From Chrysochromulina parva (Eukaryota > Haptophyta > Prymnesiales > Chrysochromulinaceae), in the NCBI GenBank assembly GCA_002887195.1, contig PJAB01000221.1, positions 1 to 33,461 of the forward strand: a stretch of 33,461 bases of DNA. The letters are read 5' to 3'. The notes under the pieces were generated by a model, which had not been told where the DNA came from, made no database searches, and saw nothing but the letters and a program-made list of their open reading frames with translations. This document shows positions 26,492 through 33,461 of this stretch, one piece after another. How positions within the stretch are numbered: the first letter of the stretch is position 1; each line of letters begins with the position of its first letter. Both the position numbers and the translations under genes were made by a program.

Positions 26492-26823
26492 CGTGCGCGG
26501 GCTTGTTGAGAGGGCACATCCCTAATATGGAAGTGCGCGGCTCACAATTGCTCCGGTGCAGACAGAGAGCTGAGAACCCTCTGCGTGCAGTGCCGCGCAG
26601 TGGACGGCTCCGGGCCGTATAATAGTATGATGTTCGGCGGCAGATGTGTACGCTCGCAGAGTGAGTAGATCGGGTCAAGATGCTTAGCATGCGTTACAAC
26701 AACTCTAGTAGAATACGAATACTCTAAGGTGTACAGTGTGAGTTAAAGATGCAATGTTGAGTGTACAAGTGATAGCCGCAAAGCCCCGTCGAGAAAAGTC
26801 TACCCCTACGCGCGCCTTGGTCG
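26492..26823. other. Convergent intergenic region
   Basis: These 332 bp lie between two gene ends. It is AT-richer than the genes, especially 26690-26770. I see no gene, repeat or canonical polyadenylation signal in it. Confidence 0.4.
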
Positions 26824-27281
26824 CTACCTCTTGGTCGCGCGCCCCTTGGTCGCCAATAGTTTTAAGAGCACTGGTCTGCTGTCCGTCCCAGATGCGGTCA
26901 TAGAGAGCTCAATCGAACGGTGTGCATGGCTGGTGAGCTCATACGATGGCGACTTCAGCGCTGATTTCAGCGCTCCTAGCTGCCTTGCATTTTCCGCTGC
27001 TCGAGCCCTGGCCATACCTGTGCGAGAGAGGGGGACAGTGCAACAGATGAGATGCATGTGGGTACGGCCTCGAATGCAGAGGGGCCTGACGCACCGGCCT
27101 CGTAAACTGTCAAATCCTCCCAATCCTCCTCGCTGAACTCGTACTCTACCACGAGGATTCCAGTGGCGGCACGATGAGGTTCCCCTACTTGGGGCCCTAC
27201 TACTTTTGAATGATTTGACGCTCTCCGGATCGGGGGGAACGATTGCGAAAGTCGTCCTTCATGGGAGGCGCCGCAGCCCAT
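26824..27281 (-). CDS. Small putatively N-acylated protein (MGCGAS N-terminus), 126 aa
   Basis: Exons are complement(27095-27281) and complement(26824-27017). The N-terminus MGCGAS is a classic dual-acylation pattern: Gly2 for N-myristoylation, Ser6 favourable, and Cys3 for palmitoylation, predicting attachment to the inner face of a membrane. The middle has an acidic motif (VVEYEFSEEDWEDLTVYEAG). The second exon is helical and basic (MARARAAENARQLGALKSAL ... LLKLLATKGRATKR). Splicing at G|GTGCGT and GCACAG|GTATGG keeps the frame. Many algal signalling proteins start this way, but no catalytic domain is visible, so it may be an adaptor. Without expression data the gene model is moderately secure. 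Confidence 0.6.
27018..27094 (-). other. Intron of the MGCGAS gene (77 nt)
   Basis: On the minus strand the donor is GCCG|GTGCGTCAGG and the acceptor CTCTCGCACAG|GTATGGCC, phase 1, with a pyrimidine-rich tract (CTGTCCCCCTCTCTCG) before the acceptor. The downstream exon again begins with GT, as in four other introns here. Confidence 0.65.
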
Positions 27282-27491
27282 CCTCGCCTTGCGTTCCCGT
27301 CAGCGCGATCTTGAGAGCCGACGTGTTAGCGGAACGCACTTCTCGGCGAAACTTACGTAACGGCGCTGCCGTGAGCACACCGACAAGCACACGTCCGCAC
27401 ACGTCCGCGCTCGAACTATTGTGCGACGGATTGGCATTGTTTTTTCGGTTTCCAAATTTGGTTGTTCACACCGATCCCGCGCGCTTCCCAT

Positions 27492-27510
27492 AGAGGGCCG
27501 ACGGCCCTCT
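27492..27510. repeat. 19-bp palindrome upstream of the DUF5695 gene
   Basis: AGAGGGCCG and CGGCCCTCT flank a single A, forming a near-perfect palindrome about 65 bp before the DUF5695 ATG. Its left half plus ACGG recurs at 27524-27536. It may be a regulatory site or a 5' UTR hairpin. Confidence 0.75.
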
Positions 27511-27574
27511 TTTCCGAACGCCGAGAGGGCCGACGGTTGGCCGGCGGATTGCCTGCACATCCGTGAGTTTCACA

Positions 27575-30500
27575 ATGCGGAACCGGCACTTTGTGCTGTT
27601 GCTGATCGTCGGCGCCGCCGTGCTGTGGGCGAATGTGTTGAAGCCGGCTACTCAAATGCTCCAATCGGCCACAAACGAGCAAGCCCGAGTCACAGCTCCG
27701 CCACCGCCTCCAATAAGCACGGTTGCTGCAGCCGTTGATTCACCACCAGCAGCCATCGCCAGTGCCGGATGCCTCGTTTCAAAGTGGGGCTCTGTTTGGA
27801 GGATCGATGATGCAGGCATGCGGGCGTGGATCCGATTCCCTACCTCTGGGTGCAAGCTGCGTGCGCTCGACTTCTCGATGGTCGAGGCACTTCCAAGCGA
27901 GCCGAAGATCACGATGGACCACTTTGCAAAGGTCGGCGATGGTGGCGCCGCGTACCAGTTGCAGCGGATCGACTCTGAGGCTGCTTGCCTTTTGAGCGCG
28001 TGCGTCGCCGAGACCGTCGCTCGTCTGCGAGCCTCGCCGCCGCCGCCGCCGCCACCTCCGCCGCCGCCACCGCCACGTTCGTCGCCGCCGCCCGAGCCAC
28101 CAGAGCCACCAATGGCTGCGCTCGACCCTGGCCTCGCCATCGATCGTGCCGCACTCACTCGCTCATCGCTGCTGCCTCTGGGCGGGCGGCGCGGCGACGC
28201 CTTCCTGATCGGACTTCGAACGGATCTCGGGACGGTCGAAGTCGTCACCCCTGCCGCCACATCAGGCTTCTCGTACACTATCCCGTTACGCGAACCGTCC
28301 GTCAAGCTACACTGGTCGGGCTCGGGCAACGTGGCGCAGCCGCTCGATCGCTCCACGCCCGGCTTCCAGCACCTCGGAGACCTGACGATTCGCGTGCGCC
28401 GCTTGGATCCAACAATGGATCCAACGGCGCCGCGCTCCGACGCCGCCGCGCTCGAGGCTCGGTACACTAGCTTTTCGACGGTCGTGGCGAGCGCCCCTCA
28501 CCCCGCCGACTCGGGCGCAGACGGCGGGCTGGTGGCGTCTCGTGATGGGTCGTCGGCTTCGATGGATGTGACCACGCAGCTCCGGCCTCGGTGCGCGTTC
28601 CAGTGCCACACGCAGATCCCTCCCTCCTCTCTCCCTCCTCTCAACATCAATGCTGCCAGTCTCTGATGCACGAATTCATTCATGGTACCCCTTTGCACTC
28701 ACTGGGTTACGTCCTGCTGCGCGAGTGCACGTGCTCAGAGGCTCGGGCTTGCGCGTCACACGTCTCGTCGCGTCCAAGGGCGACGAGGCGTCCATCAGCT
28801 GGTCCCTCCGAAATACGGCCGATCTCGCGCTCCAGATCGGCGGGCTCGGCTTCTCGATGCCGTTCAACCAGCTGTTCACGGGGCGCCACCTCGCCAATGT
28901 GGCGGCCAACTGCAGCTTCACCGAGGTGTACCTCGGGGCAGGCGCAGGCTACGTTCAGGTGACACGTGCCAACGGTCGTGGGCCAGTCCTGCTCGTGCTT
29001 CCGTCTTCGCAGCCGCGCGGCGCCGTCGCGGCGGATGGCGCTCCAGAGGCTGCCCGCGACGGCGCGCCAGAGGCTGCCCGTGACGGCGCTCCAGAGGCTG
29101 CCGGCTTCGAGGCGTGGCGTCCACTTCGGAAGGATGAGTCGCGAGACAGCAAGGGGTGGATGTTCGAGGCACTCTACGAGATCGTGTTCCACTCGAAAGC
29201 GTATGCGCAAGAGGAGTGGAATTATCGAGGGGTCAAGCCAGATCCATGGAACATTCCGACCCAGGCCACCTTGCTACCCGGCGCAACAGCTACGTATGGC
29301 GTACGGCTTCGTCTTGCGGCTTCCGTTGACCACGTGCCTGCTGCGCTGGTGGGTGCTGGCATGCCCGTCGCCACTCCTCTGCCCGCTGCCTCGCTTCACG
29401 TGGGCATGCAGGCGCGAGTTGAGGTCCTGCTGCCATCGCTGCCGTCGGGAAGTTGGCTCGCTCTCGTAAACATCAGTGCCGACCCACCGTCGGCGCTCGA
29501 CTTCGTCGTGGAAGCCCCTCGCCTCATCTCCTGCGCTGACATGGGCAGCGGCGACGACGCGCTGCGGGTTGGATGCGACGGGACAACGAGGGAGTCGGGG
29601 CATCGGTTGCAGGTCATCACTCTGAAGCTGCGCGAAGCCGTTGGGCGTTGTAGGCTCACGCTGCGCTACGCAAAGGGCTGTGATCACAGCGCGGCCCTCG
29701 GGTCGCCAGGCTGGTGCCGTCACACGCCCTCGCTCGTGCAGACTGTGCACTTGATCATCCTCGAGCACGCACGCTCGCTCCTGCAGCGGCACGGCGCGTA
29801 CGGCAGTCGACAGGCTTGGCTTCCGGCAGGTAAGCCCGACCCTTGGCACCGCGCACCCGCCTTCATGGGGAGTGATGCCGACCGATCAGGGGAGGGCGTG
29901 GGCGCGGGAGCGCTCCTAGACGAGCCTCGAATCTTTATGGATGGGCTCTCCGACGAAGCGGGCGCAGCGGCTCCGCTCGCGATGGCCATCAAGCAGCTCG
30001 GGGCGCCCGTGGCCTCGGAGGTGGCGCAACTCGAGGCGTACGTGCACGAGACGCTTTGGACGCCTGAGCATGGAGACAGGCGTCAGTTTCTGCAGGGCCG
30101 AGACTATGCAGTGCGCGCCTCGATGGTCTACTGGAGTGACGAATTTCAGGCGGCGCCCGAGAGGGCGCGTGCGGCCGCGCCGGCGCTGACGGCCGAGTGC
30201 CTCAAGTGCTGGACTGCGTGTGCCAAGAAGACCAACTGCTGCAACTGGATGGTGTGCTGGAGTGAGAATCGGTCACTGGAGACCTGGCGCGCGTACAACT
30301 ACCCGCACGTGACTGCTGTCTATTGGGCACTCTACCGGCTCGCGAGGCACTTCTCGCCGCCGCTTGCCTCGCGCGCGAGCTGGCACTGGTACCTGCTGCA
30401 GGCGGCGAGGACGGCAGCGGCCATGTGGGTGCACGGCGGAAAGGGCAGCGGCACCTCACAATGGGGTCTGATGGTGGGCTCCGTCTTCGAGCGATTGCTC

Positions 30501-31625
30501 GCCGATCTGGAGCGCGAGCTCGAAGCAGCTGAGAGGCAGCCAGCCGCAGACGTTTGGACTGTGGCGAAAAGTGCCGCCGGCCCTAAAGGAACTCATGCTG
30601 CCGACTCTGCACAGACGGCCAATGCGAGCGAGCTCAGGGCAGCTGTGGTCCAGATGCGCAACTTGAGAGGAGCACGGATGCGCAAGTGGATGGCGATGGA
30701 GTTCCCGTACGGCTCGGAGTTCCCCTGGGACTCGACCGGGCACGAAGAGATCCACACCTGGCTGCTCCGTGAGGGCCATCACGCGGCCGCAAACAAGACA
30801 GTCGATGCTGTGCTCGCGTACATGGCGGTGCTCCCGCATTGGGCGTACTCAGGCTCAGCGCGGCGGTATTGGGACTATGTGATCAATGGCAAGACTTCCC
30901 TCGGCAACGAGCGTGAATTTCATCACTACGGAAGCACGCTGAACGCGGTGGCGGTCCTCGACGCATACCGCGCTTACCCGGGGCGGGGGCATCTGCTACG
31001 ACTGGGTGCTGCGGCGTTACTCGGCCATCTCTCCAACATCCATCCGTCCGGAGCTGCCTCGATGGCGTGGCATGGCGACCCCTCGTTGCTTCGGCGTGAC
31101 GCCTACTCGGGCGACTACGGCATTGGCTTGTACGGCTACTGGCGCTCGGCCGCAGCATACCTCGACTGCTCGGTGTGGCGTGGATGGGAGTGCATGCTGT
31201 GCGACATAGTCGGCTCGCCACAGGCCGATGGCGCTGAAGAGCCAGGCAGCGTCTCGGATGTGTGTGGTGGTCGGGTCACGATTGCGCCCCGCGACGCACT
31301 CCGTCGGCGCGCATACATCGCGCGACTTGGGCTCACGATCAGCGTCGAGGGTGCGATGATCGAGCAGCTCACGTTTGAGGGCTCCACCAACACCGTGAAG
31401 CTCGCGCTGCTGCGACACGAAGCTGCACCATCCTCCGAGGCAACGCTCTTTCTACGTTCAGAGCGGGTGTTCCCGCCAGCCGTCAGTGCGGGCCGTATGC
31501 ACGTTTCTTGTCTTGGGACTTCCGCCGCAATCGGATGTGCCCGCCGAGGGTTGCTGGGCACCAGTCACGTGGTGCGACTGAGCCCTGGCGGGTCGACAAG
31601 CGTGAGCATTGCGCCCCCCTCTTGA
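27575..31625 (+). CDS. DUF5695-domain protein, membrane-anchored, join(27575..28590,28739..31625), 1300 aa
   Basis: Single N-terminal hydrophobic segment (residues 5-22, HFVLLLIVGAAVLWANVL), then a Pro-rich linker (a polyproline run near 155). The rest matches the DUF5695 family, large proteins believed to be carbohydrate-active with a six-hairpin fold: HLGDLTIRVRRL near 272, LQIGGLGFSMPFNQ, CSFTEVYLGAGAGYVQVTR, the Cys-rich CWTACAKKTNCCNWMVCW followed by WRAYNYPHVTAVYWALYR (about 854), EFPWDSTGHEE (about 999), ARRYWDYV, HHYGSTLNAV (about 1066) and SGDYGIGLYGYW (about 1128). The frame opens at a GTG, so ATG 27575 is used. One 148-nt GT-AG intron joins DVTTQLRPR to GSGLRVTRL, restoring the expected domain. 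It may process surface or secreted glycans; no activity is known. Three 27-bp DGAPEAAR repeats lie at 29035-29102. Confidence 0.85.
28591..28738 (+). other. Intron of the DUF5695 gene (148 nt)
   Basis: Donor CCTCG|GTGCGCG and acceptor GTGCTCAG|AGGCTCGG, phase 2. The intron has a long pyrimidine tract (28618-28642). The downstream exon does not start with GT, unlike most introns here. Other acceptors (CCAG at 28659) are possible, but this one gives the best domain continuity. Confidence 0.7.
29035..29102 (+). repeat. 27-bp coding tandem repeat (DGAPEAAR x3)
   Basis: Three near-identical units encode DGAPEAAR-type sequence inside the DUF5695 domain region, apparently a lineage-specific insertion in a surface loop. 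Confidence 0.85.
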
Positions 31626-31770
31626 ATTCATATATCTCTTTAGAGTGACAAACTAATTACAGTCTGGCACAGTTGCCAACACCTTATGTCCATCATACGG
31701 AGTTATAGCGACGCATTGCCATTGGCCATCGCTTTCTGTTTCTCCTGTCTCGGCGACCAAATACGAACAC

Positions 31771-32610
31771 TCATGCGAGCACCTTATAGACGCCCTCGAC
31801 GCCCAGCTTGCGAGCAGGTGCCGTGAGACTCTCCAGCTGCGTCTGCGGGTAGCCGTACCACACCATCCCCATGAAACGCTCTGCCGTCGCGTTCACACCT
31901 GCCAGATCCATCAGCTTCTCAGGCACAATGCCGAGAGCTCCCGTCATCCACTTCGTGCCCAGGCCTTCAGCGGCCAGTGAGAGCATGAAGTTTTGTACGG
32001 CACAGGCGGTGGCCGCATGGTCCTCGAGGCCTTTCTTAGTGCTCAGACTGCCGTCCGCGGCGTACTCAGACGCAGCGACCGTGACCATCATCCAGCCGGG
32101 TACCTTGGCAAAGACCTCTTGCTTTGCCGGGTTCAGTGCGCCAACGGCCTGGCGCGCAGTCGGCCCGAGCTCGTAAAAGCGCCACGGCTCCGTAAGGAAG
32201 TGGTTGGGGGCCAAGATCGCCGCATCGAGCGCTCGGCGGATGCTGTCTGGCGGGACTGGTCGAGAGTCGTACTCCTTGACACTGCGTCGCAAGGTGAGCA
32301 CGTTGACCGGCGACGGCGACGGCTTCACCCCAGCTGCCGCTGCCGCCAGCGACGGCTCAACCGTAGTCGCCGACTGATGACCCACCGCATTGTTGAGAAG
32401 CTGTGCAAAGCTCGGCATGTAGCCAAAGTGCTTGGCCAGTAGCAGCAGGTGTTCATCTCCCTGTAGGATGCGTCGAACGGCGGTCTCCTCTGCAGCAGCG
32501 GTGAGTGCATTTCTGGCGGCTGCAATGGCGGCCAGAGCGCCATCGAGAAGTGGCAGATCGACATTGGACCCGTGCACGGTTGCGCAGAGCATCAAAAGTG
32601 TCCTCTTCAT
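31771..32610 (-). CDS. Nitroreductase-family flavoprotein with N-terminal extension, 279 aa
   Basis: The frame opens at a TTG (32616); ATG 32610 (MKRTLLMLCATVHGSN) is used and gives a short hydrophobic leader suggestive of secretion or organelle import. Residues 103-275 match the nitroreductase fold: LRRSVKEYDSRPVPPDSIRR (typical FMN-binding Arg-Arg-Ser), AILAPNHFLTEPWRFYELG, a central VPGWMMVTVA strand, CAVQNFMLSLAAEGLGTKWM (FMN loop), and MVWYGYPQTQ near the C-terminus. Such enzymes use FMN and NAD(P)H to reduce nitro compounds or quinones; the native substrate here is unknown. About 90 residues precede the domain, including a helical AKHFGYMPSFAQLLNNAVGH. It is a single exon. Confidence 0.85.
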   Translation of the reverse strand: MKRTLLMLCATVHGSNVDLPLLDGALAAIAAARNALTAAAEETAVRRILQGDEHLLLLAKHFGYMPSFAQLLNNAVGHQSATTVEPSLAAAAAGVKPSPSPVNVLTLRRSVKEYDSRPVPPDSIRRALDAAILAPNHFLTEPWRFYELGPTARQAVGALNPAKQEVFAKVPGWMMVTVAASEYAADGSLSTKKGLEDHAATACAVQNFMLSLAAEGLGTKWMTGALGIVPEKLMDLAGVNATAERFMGMVWYGYPQTQLESLTAPARKLGVEGVYKVLA

Positions 32611-32830
32611 CCTCAAGGACGTGGTCGGCCCTTATCCCCTTGACCAGACGGAAACTCACACGAGACAGCTCGGGATTTGTGAAGGTTGTGAACAACTTTG
32701 TGTGAATACATCGTATTTGGAAGTACGATGTATACTCCGTGGGGGGAAGGCTCAGAACCCAACTCCCACGCACGCAGCAGTGTGCCACAAATATCCGAAT
32801 GCGTTAGCAAGGGAAGAAACTACATCACAT

Positions 32831-33244
32831 TTATATTAAACTACTACCACCCGCCACAGCGTTCTGCACCTTGTATCCCTCCCCTCGCGAGAGCAGCCAC
32901 GCGCCGTCCTCGAGCCTCGCCTTGATCCACCAACGGCCGCCCTCCACCTCACACCCCACGTGCACGTGCGCCGAGCAGCCATCCGTGCTCAACACGGCGC
33001 ATGCCTCCGCTGGAGCAGAAGCGTCCGTCGCATTCGCATCGACCGCTGCAGCCGCCGCCTCCGCCGCCGCCCCCGTCGCTGCATCGGCCTCGGAGCCGAC
33101 AAGGATGGTGCCATCGAAGGCCTCCGCGGCGGTAGGGGCGTCGCTGACAACGCAATCGAGTCGACGACCATCCGATAGGACACCGTGCACGCGCACAAAT
33201 GGCATACCTGTGGGGAGTGGTGGCGCCGTGGTGAGCACTCCCAT
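32831..33244 (-). CDS. Hypothetical Ala-rich protein, uncertain start, 137 aa
   Basis: Not recognised. The first in-frame ATG is at 33244 (MGVLTTAPPLPTG); the frame is open upstream to a GTG at 33370, and the gene may have further exons towards the window edge. The sequence contains FVRVHGVLSDGRRLDCVVSD, an Ala-rich stretch (about residues 50-80) and a beta-rich C-terminus (SAHVHVGCEVEGGRWWIKAR, LEDGAWLLSRGEGYKV). This order resembles small carbohydrate- or ligand-binding folds, but I cannot assign a family. It lies 220 bp upstream of the nitroreductase on the same strand. Confidence 0.5.
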   Translation of the reverse strand: MGVLTTAPPLPTGMPFVRVHGVLSDGRRLDCVVSDAPTAAEAFDGTILVGSEADAATGAAAEAAAAAVDANATDASAPAEACAVLSTDGCSAHVHVGCEVEGGRWWIKARLEDGAWLLSRGEGYKVQNAVAGGSSLI

Positions 33245-33461
33245 GTGCACAAATGGCACTGACGCTGGCGCTGGCGGTGCGGGTGGTGGTGTGGTGGCGG
33301 CAGCTTTGGTGGCGCTGGCGGTGCAAGGCGGCACCTTGGGCGCCAACCCCCTGTCAAAACTTTTCCGCACTTGGTAACATTTTTCCGCAATTTGAGGCCT
33401 CGAGAAAAAACTCCGCGTTCGAGCGATTCCATGCGATTTGTGCGCGTTGTTCGCTGGCCGT

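Overview
The window looks like nuclear DNA of a unicellular eukaryotic alga. I favour a haptophyte or similar chlorophyll-c alga, but the sequence alone does not prove it. The DNA is GC-rich, genes are mostly long single exons or carry a few short GT-AG introns (74-148 nt), strands alternate freely, and the products are typically eukaryotic (EF-hand, IQ, WW, Tudor, CRAL-TRIO, LDAH, Golgi-type transferases). Frequent strand switching argues against a dinoflagellate. I see no tRNA, rRNA, CRISPR array, transposase or viral gene.

Layout: 1-472 holds intergenic repeats. 473-5780 (+) is a 1740-residue EF-hand/IQ/alanine-rich coiled-coil protein with one intron. 6057-6629 (+) is a WKF-domain nucleolar-type protein. 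7579-12336 (+) is a 1585-residue IQ/PDZ protein of ciliary flavour. 12737-13876 (-) is a DUF427-like protein with one in-frame UGA. 14218-14769 (+) is a small unknown. 15000-16034 (-) is a type II membrane glycosyltransferase-like protein. 16353-17402 (-) is a Tudor-like protein. 17852-18541 (+) is a Gln-rich WW protein. 18935-20044 (-) is an LDAH-type lipid hydrolase. 20233-21870 (+) is a three-exon PAN-plus-glycosyltransferase-like protein. 21924-23480 (-) is a three-exon CRAL-TRIO protein. 24253-25749 (-) is a PAN/Pro-rich/TM/WW protein. 25841-26491 (+) is unknown. 26824-27281 (-) is a two-exon putatively myristoylated small protein. 27575-31625 (+) is a two-exon DUF5695 protein. 31771-32610 (-) is a nitroreductase. 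32831-33244 (-) is a small unknown.

The genes do not form an operon or one pathway. Several encode endomembrane or surface proteins (two transferase-like proteins, DUF5695, two PAN-like proteins), and two concern lipids (LDAH, CRAL-TRIO).

The most interesting observations are: (1) an in-frame UGA in the DUF427-like gene, placed where, from memory of the family, a conserved Cys sits, so a possible new selenoprotein; (2) introns whose first 18-34 nt echo the start of the next exon, consistent with intron birth by local duplication at AGGT sites; (3) GTACCGGTAC palindromes and a dispersed repeat confined, as far as I can see, to intergenic DNA. Coding starts were placed at ATG codons wherever the longest open frame began with a non-ATG codon.
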